64,000 nucleotides of DNA, from NCBI GenBank assembly GCA_046590205.1, contig JBKJTT010000022.1:26483-90482 (forward strand), written 5' to 3'. Position numbers and translations under genes: made by a program. This DNA comes from DATDEW01 sp046590205 (GTDB lineage: Bacteria; Bacteroidota; Ignavibacteria; Palsa-1295). How positions within the stretch are numbered: position 1 is the stretch's first letter; each line of letters begins with the position of its first letter. Below, one piece after another: positions 17,942 through 25,554 of this stretch. The notes under the pieces were generated by a model. The model saw only the letters and a list, made by a program, of their open reading frames with translations. It did not search any database and had not been told where the DNA came from.

Positions 17942-18391
17942 ATGACAGTAGCAGACAGACTCAAAACCAGTAAATTCCGCTCCAAAGAGCAGGAAGCACT
18001 CCTTGCAATTCTTGTTACCGCAAGCCATATTAAGAACGAGATGGGCAGCGATATTTTCGCAGGTGAACTCTCGCAAGAGCAATACAACATCATGCGTATT
18101 CTTCGCGGAGTTTATCCCGATGGGCACTCATGTGGTGATATTTCATTACGGATGGTAGATAACTCCCCTGACATAACGCGCCGAATTGATGCGCTTGTCA
18201 AGAAAGGATATGCTACACGCGAGAAATCAGCCGAGGACAGAAGAGTTGTTGTTACTCGCATCACGCAAAAAGGTCTTGATCTGCTCGCTAAACTTGATGA
18301 GAGTGTATCCCAAAAAGAACATGTCATCATGAACAAACTCTCGGCAGAAGAATGTAAGACGCTCATCGCGCTCTGCGAAAAGATTATCTAA
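17942..18391 (+). CDS. MarR-family transcriptional regulator
   Basis: A winged-helix regulator of 149 residues from ATG 17942 (MTVADRLKTSKF); an ATG at 17903 would add 13 residues of no obvious meaning. Dimerisation helices flank the wing domain: LSQEQYNIMRILRGVYP, then SCGDISLRMVDNSPDITRRIDAL as helix-turn-helix, VKKGYATREKSAEDRRVVVTRI as the wing, and KGLDLLAKLDE. The DRR in the wing is a family hallmark. It is followed by yceI on the same strand, a pairing common in Bacteroidota, so it probably controls that gene. Confidence 0.93.
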   Translation: MTVADRLKTSKFRSKEQEALLAILVTASHIKNEMGSDIFAGELSQEQYNIMRILRGVYPDGHSCGDISLRMVDNSPDITRRIDALVKKGYATREKSAEDRRVVVTRITQKGLDLLAKLDESVSQKEHVIMNKLSAEECKTLIALCEKII

Positions 18392-18433
18392 TTAACGTGT
18401 TTTTTTTGTTATTCAAACTTAGAGGAGAAACGT

Positions 18434-19066
18434 ATGTTTAAGAACAGAGTAATTATTGCTATCACCGCTGTATTTATCACAGCAATTGCATTTGTAAAAA
18501 CCGAAGCAAACGCGCAGAGCACGTTCAAGTTCAGTGATAAAGTTGGAAAGAACCAATTTGAATGGAATTCGACAATGCCTGTTGAGACAATCGATGGCAC
18601 TGCAGAAGGCATCACAGGTTGGCTAACCTTTGACCCTGCAAAGCCAACAACAATTACTGGCACAATATCAGCTACCGTTGCTTCAATGAAATCAGGCAAC
18701 GACATGCGCGATCAGCATCTCCATAGTGACTCATGGCTCGACGCGGCAACGTATCCGCAGATTACATTCACTGCAAAGACAGCAAAGAACGTAAAACAGA
18801 ATGGCAACAAATACACTGCTGATGTAACAGGTGATTTCTCGATGCACGGCGTTACAAAGTCAATGACAATCCCCGTTGAGATTCAGTACATCAAGGCAAA
18901 TGCAGAGACAGCTAAGCGCGCACCGGGTGATCTCGTAGCTCTTTCAGGTACATTTGTTGTCCCAATTAAAGACTTCAATGTTGCAGGCAGCAAGGGTACA
19001 ATTGGTAGTAAAGTTGGTGAGACTATCACTATTAAGGCGAAGCTTTACGGCGCAAGCGGTTTGTAA
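18434..19066 (+). CDS. YceI-family periplasmic lipid-binding protein
   Basis: A 210-residue exported beta-barrel lipocalin-like protein that binds polyisoprenoid-type lipids in characterised homologues. The signal peptide runs to about residue 27 (VKTEANAQS). The domain shows the hallmark RDQHLHSDSWLDAATYPQI and GDFSMHGVTKSMTIPV. The ribosome-binding site AGAGGAGAAACGT is strong. It lies 42 bases after the MarR gene and before a long structured element. Confidence 0.92.
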   Translation: MFKNRVIIAITAVFITAIAFVKTEANAQSTFKFSDKVGKNQFEWNSTMPVETIDGTAEGITGWLTFDPAKPTTITGTISATVASMKSGNDMRDQHLHSDSWLDAATYPQITFTAKTAKNVKQNGNKYTADVTGDFSMHGVTKSMTIPVEIQYIKANAETAKRAPGDLVALSGTFVVPIKDFNVAGSKGTIGSKVGETITIKAKLYGASGL

Positions 19067-19085
19067 TTAAAGAAAAGTGGTCCTT

Positions 19086-19171
19086 AGAGTTTCTTAGTAC
19101 GGGGCGAGGAGATATGCGTAAGCATAGGATGGTGATGATGGTTAAGGTACCTCGTCCCGGCTAAGACTCTC
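19086..19171. other. Long imperfect palindrome, possible structured RNA
   Basis: The left arm (19086-19109) and right arm (19147-19171) pair over about 20 positions, with AGAGT/ACTCT at the base and TACGGGGCGAGG against CCTCGTCCCG. A small internal hairpin ATGC-GTAA-GCAT caps the inside. The right arm is followed by only a short T-run, so this is weak as a terminator. It lies between yceI and a small membrane-protein gene and could attenuate or process that transcript. Confidence 0.45.
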
Positions 19172-19194
19172 TTTTACATAGAAAGGATACTCCC

Positions 19195-19464
19195 ATGTCA
19201 GCAATCACAAAACGTAATACAGCTATCTCTCTTGCAGTGGTAGCACTCGGAGTTCTCATCTACTGGTGGGCATCCTCCGGACATATCCTGACGCTTACGA
19301 AGATAGCGGTAGAGAAAAAAGATGAGCTATTCGGCACAACATACATCGAATGGCAAGACGGCTTCAAACTCGGCTTAGAATACACAGCCGCCGTAATACT
19401 CCCGATGCTCATCGCTTCCCTCTTCTTCTATAGAAGCTACCGGAAGCAAATCAGGCACGCATAA
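19195..19464 (+). CDS. Small two-helix membrane protein
   Basis: An 89-residue protein with two transmembrane helices, ISLAVVALGVLIYWWA (about 11-26) and YTAAVILPMLIASLFFY (about 62-78). The loop between contains KKDELFGTTYIEWQDGFKLG. The C-terminus is basic (RSYRKQIRHA), suggesting it faces the cytoplasm. The family is not recognised. The ribosome-binding site GAAAGGATACTCCC is good, and a strong terminator follows. Confidence 0.75.
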   Translation: MSAITKRNTAISLAVVALGVLIYWWASSGHILTLTKIAVEKKDELFGTTYIEWQDGFKLGLEYTAAVILPMLIASLFFYRSYRKQIRHA

Positions 19465-19488
19465 TTTCATAGAGATTATCCGCTTTAG

Positions 19489-19517
19489 AACCCCTTGCCC
19501 TGCGGCAAGGGGTTTTT
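19489..19517 (+). terminator. Rho-independent terminator
   Basis: AACCCCTTGCC and GGCAAGGGGTT pair around a CTGC loop and run into TTTTTGTTTTG, ending the small membrane-protein transcript. Confidence 0.9.
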
Positions 19518-19649
19518 GTTTTGTAACTATTAGTGATGGTAAAGTGGAAGGTATATGAATCTGCTGGAACCATACTCAATACAAATTAGCTACTAATTGC
19601 TTAACAATCGCACTTACTTCACTCTTCACTTTTTTTCGACTCACCAACG

Positions 19650-21776
19650 ATGAAAACTCTCTGTCTATTCCTACTCATAATCTGTTTTTCACAAAGTAGT
19701 CATGCCCAAAGCAATGATGTCCCACCGGGCAAAAGAACATTCTCAGGAGAATGTTATAAGAACTTAACACTCATCACTTGTCTAAAACAGGTACATATTG
19801 TTGAAGAAGGTAGTATTATTCACACTTACTTCGCCCCTCATTATGCTGATATAATAGATGCACAATTTAAAATTAGGGTAGGAGGTCAGTTTAGCGATGA
19901 TCGTCTCCTTATCCTGCTTAGCGATGGCAGCACTGTTCAGTTACGGTTTCAATTTGGTAAATGGGCAACACTTTATTACGATCCAATCCCAAATGATGTG
20001 ACTTTTAATGAATACTATAAAATATTGGGTGATGATTTATATGTGATGACCTATAATGGGGTGTATGTCTCTGACAGCGGTTATAACTGGGCAATAGATA
20101 CAATAGGTTTGAACAATCCAATGTACTATGATATTGATATAGATACCATGCAAAGAGTTTGGCTATGCACATCGAACGGCTTGTTCACTCAAGAATTAAA
20201 TGTTACAACTTGGGTCAAAAACAACAACTATACTGGCATTGGATGTGATCATGTGTTCATTAATCGCAGACAAAATGTATGGGTTTCCTATTTCAACATG
20301 CTATATGTAAGCTACAATAGAGGATTAAGCTTTCAGGAGGCACCTAGTGGACTATCTTCTGCAAAGATCGAAGCCATCAGCGATGATGCATTTGGGAATA
20401 TCTACGCCATGAGTAAAAATAACCTTTTTTATTCTCAAGGAGGCACACAACCTTTTGTTCAGATCAGTCAACCTGTGATAACTGATTTTGATCTATACGT
20501 TAATAAGAATGTATTGAATGACATTGCCGGTGATACACTTATTTACCTCTTTACTGATGCAGGTCTTTATACATCTTCAGATATAGGTGTGACATGGATC
20601 TACGACCAAGCTCTCCGCGCTGATCATTTCAATTCCGTTGCATCAACTGCAGATGATAGGTTGCTGATGACCACCAATACCGGGCTATTTCGTTTGGAAC
20701 ACGATGATACAACATGGACAAAGCGCTACCCTCAAAACGGATTTCTTAATGACACCAAAGCTTTTAGAGCAACAAATGGAGATGTCTATCTGCTCGCCGA
20801 ACGAATCGGGACCAATAGTAGCGGCAGCTACAGCCACATGGTGTACAAAAGCACCGACAACGCAAATACATTTTCTGCTGATACCTCTGGTATCAAGACA
20901 GCTGATGTAGCGATGTCGCTATTCTTCGTCGATGAAAATGGTGTGCACCACGCAAGTGCAAGTGTTAATCAAGGCGGATACTTCATTAGGGTATGGAAAA
21001 AAGAACCTGGTCAGCAATGGACGCTTGATACGGTCGGACTTCCATCTGTGGTGGGTTCTGATCTCCATCCTGCCTGCTTAGGAACAGATCATAGTGGTAA
21101 GATCTATCTCGCTCTATTGAATAGCGGAAACGGTTATACAACTATCTATTCACGACCTATTGGTGGCAATACATGGACATCAGAAACAGGATTGAACGGT
21201 TTTGTTTTCAATATCAAAGGAAGAAATGGCATCGTTACTGCCGGAACAGAAGCAGGAATGATATATAACAATGGAAACGGGTGGAAGACAGCACCACTTC
21301 CCGCAGGTGTTTCCCCCGTTGTTGGGTGGTGTGTATCAGAAGTAGATAATAATAATATTGCATGGGCTTACTATGATACTTATGATAATAATAACAACGG
21401 CAATATCGGTGAGGGCATTTACTATACTTCAGATTTCATAAATTGGAAAGAGCCCAAAGGGAATGTAGATACTATTCTTTTCAGCGAACTGACAGCTATT
21501 GGCGATTCAGTGTATGCGATTACCTTAGGTAACGATGGTATATATATCTTTGACACAACAACAACAACCGGAACAGCAGTCAACAACCTGTTATCTTCCG
21601 AAATGAATATTGTTGTCTTACCAAATCCATTTCAAGATGAAACGACTATTCAATTTGACCTAAAAGAACAAAGTAACGTCAGACTGACCATTTGCAATTT
21701 ACTCGGAGAAGTTGTTTACGAAGCGAATGAGTCGGTGATGGGGGAAGGACAACACGAGTTTAAGATTAATTTGTGA
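19650..21776 (+). pseudogene. T9SS cargo, propeller-like exoprotein truncated by an in-frame TGA
   Basis: A 708-residue secreted protein. The signal peptide is MKTLCLFLLIICFSQSSHA. The body has repeated propeller-like blades with 'SxNGLF' and 'SxDxGxxW' motifs (for example VWLCTSNGLFTQEL, SDIGVTWIYD, MTTNTGLFRLE). A T9SS sorting domain starts at VVLPNPFQDETTIQFDL and reaches GEGQHEFKINL, then a TGA occurs at 21774-21776. In the same frame the domain continues for 25 more residues with the expected SNGVYLYDLTVNG and KIMRN, ending at TAA 21852-21854. The stop therefore removes the last strands needed for T9SS export. A nonsense mutation or a sequencing error would explain this. Confidence 0.88.
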
Positions 21777-21863
21777 GGGCACTCCAACGGAGTGTACTTA
21801 TATGACTTGACAGTGAACGGAGCTTCAACACGGGGTAAGATAATGAGAAACTAATTTTCGAAA

Positions 21864-21896
21864 GAAGCTCGCTATCTATGCACTATAGCGAGCTTC
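21864..21896. terminator. Hairpin terminator between convergent genes
   Basis: GAAGCTCGCTAT and ATAGCGAGCTTC form a near-perfect 12-bp stem around an eight-base loop. It lies between the truncated T9SS cargo gene and the end of fbp. Confidence 0.75.
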
Positions 21897-21913
21897 ATTA
21901 CAATTAGGAACAG

Positions 21914-22918
21914 TTACTTTGCCAAGAACCGCTCTACCTCATCTACATTCTTTGGGCTGCCTACTACGAGGGGGGTGCGTTGGTGGAGTGCTGTAGGGAT
22001 TACATCTAAAAGGCGCTTGCCCATGCCGTCGGTAGCTTTGCCGCCGGCTTGCTCGATGATGAACGACATCGGGTTCGCTTCATAAAGCAATCGTAGTTTT
22101 CCTCTCTTACTTTTAATATCTGCCGGATAGAGGAATACCCCACCATAAAGCAACGTACGGTGAACATCAGCGACCATCGAGCCGATGTAGCGCAAGCTAT
22201 ATGGCTTCTTCTCCTCTTCGGGAATTTCCTGTTTTACCCAATCAATATACTTCTGCATCCCAGGTGACCACTTCGTGTAGTTGCCTTCGTTTACGGAGTA
22301 AATACCTTTATGCTCAGGTATCTGAATGTTATCGTGCGAAAGCAAGAACTCACCGACAGAGGGGTCATAGGTAAAACCAAACACGCCACGCCCTGCCGTA
22401 TAGACAAGCATCGTTGATGAACCATAGATTGCATATCCCGCCGCAACTTGTTTATAGCCGGGTTGCATCACGTCTTCGGGTGTGCCGTCAGTACCGTCAT
22501 CACTTATTCGACGAAGGACTGAAAATATTGTGCCTATAGATACATTCGCATCGATGTTCGATGAGCCGTCGAGCGGGTCAAAGCAAAGAATGTACTTCCC
22601 TTTCGGATATTCTTCGGGTATCTTGATAATATCATCTTCCTCTTCGCTTGCCATGCAACACAAGTGTCCGCCGTGATCCATAGCGCGGAAGATAACGCCG
22701 TTGGCGAACTCATCAAGCTTCTGAACGACCTCACCTTGTATGTTCGTCATATCCGTCGAGCCAAGTACATCGACAAGTCCGGCGCGTGTCACGTCGCGAT
22801 GGATAATTTTTATCGCAAGCGTAAGGTCTCGGAGCATTGCCGAAAAATCCCCGGTCGCCCCTTTGGATGCGCGTTCTTGTTCGATTATGTGCCGCTCGAT
22901 TGTTATGACTTTGCTCAT
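21914..22918 (-). CDS. fbp: Fructose-1,6-bisphosphatase class I
   Basis: Hydrolyses fructose 1,6-bisphosphate in cytosolic gluconeogenesis. The 334 residues match the family length. The hallmark ILCFDPLDGSSNIDANVSIG holds the metal-binding Asp and Glu region, with CCMASEEEDD before it. GSMVADVHRTLLYGG and LRLLYEANPMSFIIEQAGGK are also diagnostic. It is the last gene of a minus-strand cluster, 30 bases after hepT, and its leader contains a short A/C-rich repeat (see 22919-22956). Confidence 0.96.
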   Translation of the reverse strand: MSKVITIERHIIEQERASKGATGDFSAMLRDLTLAIKIIHRDVTRAGLVDVLGSTDMTNIQGEVVQKLDEFANGVIFRAMDHGGHLCCMASEEEDDIIKIPEEYPKGKYILCFDPLDGSSNIDANVSIGTIFSVLRRISDDGTDGTPEDVMQPGYKQVAAGYAIYGSSTMLVYTAGRGVFGFTYDPSVGEFLLSHDNIQIPEHKGIYSVNEGNYTKWSPGMQKYIDWVKQEIPEEEKKPYSLRYIGSMVADVHRTLLYGGVFLYPADIKSKRGKLRLLYEANPMSFIIEQAGGKATDGMGKRLLDVIPTALHQRTPLVVGSPKNVDEVERFLAK

Positions 22919-22956
22919 GTATAGTCGTTAGTGGATAGTCTTTAGTTTCTAGTTAG
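22919..22956 (-). repeat. ACTAA-type short repeat in the fbp leader
   Basis: On the minus strand the leader reads as tandem near-copies of CTAACTAGA/AACTAAAGACTA/TCCACTAACGACTA just before the fbp start. Similar stretches precede ychF (37198-37236) and pyrE (41651-41666), lie upstream of the DUF6029-type gene (47298-47350) and follow rplA (54669-54692). Confidence 0.6.
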
Positions 22957-23314
22957 AATCGAAGAGTGATGGTCCTTCAAATTCTTTACGTAGTTGTGCT
23001 ATTTTCGGTGAAATTTCTTTGAGTTCGTTTTGGGTGATAATCCATATCCTATGTATTTGAACTCCAAAGTACTCATGTATGAGAACATCACGCAAACCCG
23101 CTATTGAACGCCAAGGTATATCAGGATTAGCACTTCTAACCTCTTCTGAAATGCTCTTTACTGCCTCATCAATAATTTCAAGGTTGCGAATGACTGCATC
23201 TTGAATGAGATCGTTTGCAAGGAAATGTTCTTCGGAAACATTTTCAAGATACATTAGTATCTTGGCAATCGCTTCGTCAATATCAATGATGAAAAGTAAT
23301 TCTTTCCTTTTCAT
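22949..23314 (-). CDS. hepT: HepT-like ribonuclease toxin (DUF86)
   Basis: A 121-residue HEPN toxin. The conserved R-x4-H-x-Y motif is visible as RDVLIHEYFG with Arg75, His80 and Tyr82; the Tyr is the residue that MntA-type antitoxins AMPylate in studied systems. Helical bundle segments include MYLENVSEEHFLANDLI and VIRNLEIIDEAVKSISEE. Its start overlaps the mntA stop by four bases. It sits between dut and fbp in a housekeeping cluster. Confidence 0.9.
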   Translation of the reverse strand: MKRKELLFIIDIDEAIAKILMYLENVSEEHFLANDLIQDAVIRNLEIIDEAVKSISEEVRSANPDIPWRSIAGLRDVLIHEYFGVQIHRIWIITQNELKEISPKIAQLRKEFEGPSLFDSN

Positions 23315-23607
23315 AATATACGAATTTCTGCTGCAAGGATTTCATCCCGGAGTAACGGCTTTAATGCTGAATACTCAACAAGATCAACATTCCTACCGAG
23401 TATATCCTCAAGCCCATGCTTGAGTTTAATGTATTCAAATAATGACCTTGAGGAATCAAGCTCAATAAGTATATCAATGTCACTATCTGCTCTCTCTTCC
23501 TCACGAGAGTGTGAGCCAAACAAACCGGCACGACGAACCCCACTCTGTTGCAAAAGCGGTAAGATACTCTTTCTAAGATTGTCTATTCGGGCATTCATTA
23601 CGTTCAT
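23311..23607 (-). CDS. mntA: MntA-like minimal nucleotidyltransferase antitoxin
   Basis: A 98-residue minimal nucleotidyltransferase that neutralises HepT by polyAMPylation in studied systems. The active site is AGLFGSHSREEERADSDIDI, with Gly31-Ser32 and Asp43/Asp45 in the longest reasonable form (ATG 23607); a second ATG at 23598 is equally possible. ILGRNVDLVEYSALKP carries the third acidic region. It has the usual MntA-HepT order with overlapping stop and start. Confidence 0.9.
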   Translation of the reverse strand: MNVMNARIDNLRKSILPLLQQSGVRRAGLFGSHSREEERADSDIDILIELDSSRSLFEYIKLKHGLEDILGRNVDLVEYSALKPLLRDEILAAEIRIL

Positions 23608-23632
23608 ATAACCAACTATAAAAAAGATGAAT

Positions 23633-24076
23633 TCACTTCGTACCTGTATGTCCGAATCCCCCCGCTCCGCGAGAGCTATCGGCGAGGTCTTCGACCTCGA
23701 CCACATTCAGCCGCTCGTACTTTGAGATGACAAGCTGGGCGATACGCTCGCCTCTAACGAATGTGACTGACTCTTTACCGAGGTTGATGAGAATGACCTT
23801 CACCTCGCCACGGTAATCAGCGTCTATTGTGCCGGGGCTGTTCAAGCAGGTGATACCAAACTTGGCTGCAAGTCCGCTTCGAGGTCGTACACCCCCTTCA
23901 AATCCTTCGGGTATTTCGATCGCTATACCGGTCCGGACGAGTTTCCATTCGCCAGGTGAAAGCGTTACCGCTTCCGATGAACGGAGGTCGAGTCCCGCCG
24001 CATGTTCGGTAGCGAAGGATGGAAGTTGTATATCGGATGTATCAGGTGAAAGACGTTTGATGCGAAGTTGAGACAT
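23633..24076 (-). CDS. dut: dUTP pyrophosphatase
   Basis: Cleaves dUTP to dUMP and pyrophosphate, keeping uracil out of DNA. The 147 residues show all five trimeric dUTPase motifs: AAGLDLRSSEAVTL (1), RPRSGLAAKFGITCLNSPGT (2 and early 3), IDADYRGEVKVILIN (3), VRGERIAQLVI (4) and the C-terminal glycine-rich arm RGAGGFGHTG (5). It is the second gene of the ABM-dut-mntA-hepT-fbp cluster. Confidence 0.97.
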   Translation of the reverse strand: MSQLRIKRLSPDTSDIQLPSFATEHAAGLDLRSSEAVTLSPGEWKLVRTGIAIEIPEGFEGGVRPRSGLAAKFGITCLNSPGTIDADYRGEVKVILINLGKESVTFVRGERIAQLVISKYERLNVVEVEDLADSSRGAGGFGHTGTK

Positions 24077-24077
24077 A

Positions 24078-24365
24078 TTATCCTATAAAATTGAGTACTT
24101 TAATTTCTGCCGGTTTTGCAATGTTTCCTTCTTGCTCTTTACCAGCAAGTATGAAATGTTCTGTCTTGAGGTGTTCATCGAGTGCCTCGCGGGACGTCCA
24201 CTTCTCGAAGAAGGTGAACTCGCTGGGAGAGTCGGCATTTTCGTATAGGTCATATTCGATGCAGCCTACTTCTTGGCGTGTCGGAGGGATGAGGCGTTGG
24301 AGCACATCACCGATGAGGTCTTCCTTCCCCTTTGCTGCAAATATGGTAGCGACAACAGTTATCAT
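24078..24365 (-). CDS. Antibiotic biosynthesis monooxygenase (ABM)-fold protein
   Basis: A 95-residue dimeric alpha/beta barrel of the ABM family, which includes small quinone- or haem-related monooxygenases. It starts MITVVATIFAAKGKEDLIGD, then TRQEVGCIEYDLYENADSPS, EFTFFEKWTSREALDEHL and KTEHF. The substrate is unknown. It is one base from dut and divergent from a thermonuclease lipoprotein gene at 24391. Confidence 0.9.
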   Translation of the reverse strand: MITVVATIFAAKGKEDLIGDVLQRLIPPTRQEVGCIEYDLYENADSPSEFTFFEKWTSREALDEHLKTEHFILAGKEQEGNIAKPAEIKVLNFIG

Positions 24366-24390
24366 GAAACATTATGTATTTTTGTGCAGA

Positions 24391-24858
24391 ATGAAACGCT
24401 TCATTTTTACTTTAGTGTCAGTTTTTTTCTTCTTCGGGTGCTCCGAGGACGAACCCACCTCATGCCCGATATGTACAAACCCGCTTCTTGATTCATCTGC
24501 GGTGGTCGAGGTAACCTATATCACTGACGGCGATACATTCGAGTTCATCGAACGCGGTGAAGATATTAAAGTCAGAGTATTGGGACTTGATTGCTTCGAG
24601 ACAAAACGCGGCTCTCGGCTTACCGAACAAGCACTCGAACGGGGTATTTCAGAAGACTCTGCCCTCGCACTTGGCTTCCAAGCCAAGTACCTCTGCGATT
24701 CACTACTCATGGGAGAGCAAATCGAGATATACCGTGATTCAGTAGAAGATAACTTTGATTCATTTGGCAGATTACTTCGCCACGTCTATGTAACCAAAGG
24801 CGGACGACGCATGAGTTATCAAGATACCATTATTTCTCTCGGATTATCTGCACCATAA
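24391..24858 (+). CDS. Thermonuclease-like lipoprotein
   Basis: A 155-residue secreted protein with the staphylococcal nuclease (SNase) fold. ATG 24391 gives a lipoprotein signal (MKRFIFTLVSVFFFFGC). The nuclease core starts VEVTYITDGDTFEFIERG, then VRVLGLDCFETKRGS, which contains the Asp and Glu region, and FGRLLRHVYV supplies the late arginine. The upstream frame reading from 24091 runs over the ABM gene in antisense and is rejected. The domain ends at the stop, so the last SNase helices are short. Confidence 0.82.
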   Translation: MKRFIFTLVSVFFFFGCSEDEPTSCPICTNPLLDSSAVVEVTYITDGDTFEFIERGEDIKVRVLGLDCFETKRGSRLTEQALERGISEDSALALGFQAKYLCDSLLMGEQIEIYRDSVEDNFDSFGRLLRHVYVTKGGRRMSYQDTIISLGLSAP

Positions 24859-24890
24859 TTTGGAAATTACCAAAAAATTGCTTATCTTCG
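24859..24890 (+). promoter_or_regulatory. Bacteroidetes-type promoter of the cytochrome c gene
   Basis: TTTG at 24859-24862 is followed after exactly 20 bases by TATCTTCG at 24883-24890, matching the Bacteroidetes -33 TTTG and -7 TAnnTTxG consensus with one mismatch. The start codon of the cytochrome gene lies about 40 bases further on. Confidence 0.55.
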
Positions 24891-24931
24891 TATCCTTGAG
24901 TTGATGTTTTCACTTACATACTGAATACCAA

Positions 24932-25498
24932 ATGAAACAACTATTATTAACAACGTTGGTCGGGATTGCGCTTTTCTCGATCGGCTGTACCAAAAAAGAA
25001 GGCGAGACCGCCAAAAGTGCTGATTCAACCTCGACATCACCAACTGATGTAGTCAAACGCGGGGAGTATCTAGTTACTATTGCCGGATGTAACGACTGTC
25101 ATACCCCATGGAAAATGGGACCAAAAGGACCGGAGCCTGATATGGCAAAAATGTTATCAGGTAGTCCCGAGGGTATGGTTTTGAAACCTGCAAAATTAGA
25201 AATGCCGTGGATGGCGGCGTTCTCGGCAACAATGACTGCTGCATCAGGACCGTGGGGCATTTCCTACAGCAAGAACCTCACACCTGATTCGACAGGGCTT
25301 GGTTCGTGGGATGAGGCAGCTTTCAAGGTTGCTCTCCGGACAGGAATGCACAATGGAAGCGAACGTCCTATCATGCCTCCGATGCCGTGGCAGATGATAG
25401 GAAAAATGACCGATGATGACCTCCATGCCGTATGGTCGTACCTTCGCTCAATTCCGCCGGTCAAAAATACTCCGCCGGAATATCAGCCACCTGTCTGA
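24932..25498 (+). CDS. Monohaem cytochrome c lipoprotein
   Basis: A 188-residue periplasmic electron carrier. The lipoprotein signal ends at FSIGC. The mature chain has GEYLVTIAGCNDCHTPWKMG with the CxxCH haem site near residue 54. A later GMHNGSERPIMPPMPWQMIG supplies the distal Met, and DDDLHAVWSYLRSIPPVKN is the final helix. This spacing resembles the cytochrome subunits of alcohol or aldehyde dehydrogenases. It is flanked by a clear promoter and a strong terminator. Confidence 0.93.
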   Translation: MKQLLLTTLVGIALFSIGCTKKEGETAKSADSTSTSPTDVVKRGEYLVTIAGCNDCHTPWKMGPKGPEPDMAKMLSGSPEGMVLKPAKLEMPWMAAFSATMTAASGPWGISYSKNLTPDSTGLGSWDEAAFKVALRTGMHNGSERPIMPPMPWQMIGKMTDDDLHAVWSYLRSIPPVKNTPPEYQPPV

Positions 25499-25517
25499 GG
25501 ATCAGAGACATTGCTAT

Positions 25518-25544
25518 CGAAGAGGGCGGTATCCGCCCTCTTCG
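25518..25544. terminator. Strong bidirectional terminator
   Basis: A 12-bp stem, CGAAGAGGGCGG with CCGCCCTCTTCG around TAT, ends the cytochrome transcript and faces the converging exoprotein gene. Confidence 0.85.
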
Positions 25545-25554
25545 GTTTGATAAC

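Noticed and set aside
21774..21776. Selenocysteine or recoded TGA
   Set aside because: TGA ends many genes here, no SECIS-like hairpin follows, and the residue is in a sorting domain with no catalytic need.
24091..24390. Extension of the thermonuclease gene upstream to 24091
   Set aside because: It would be antisense to the whole ABM gene and would place the lipoprotein signal in mid-protein.
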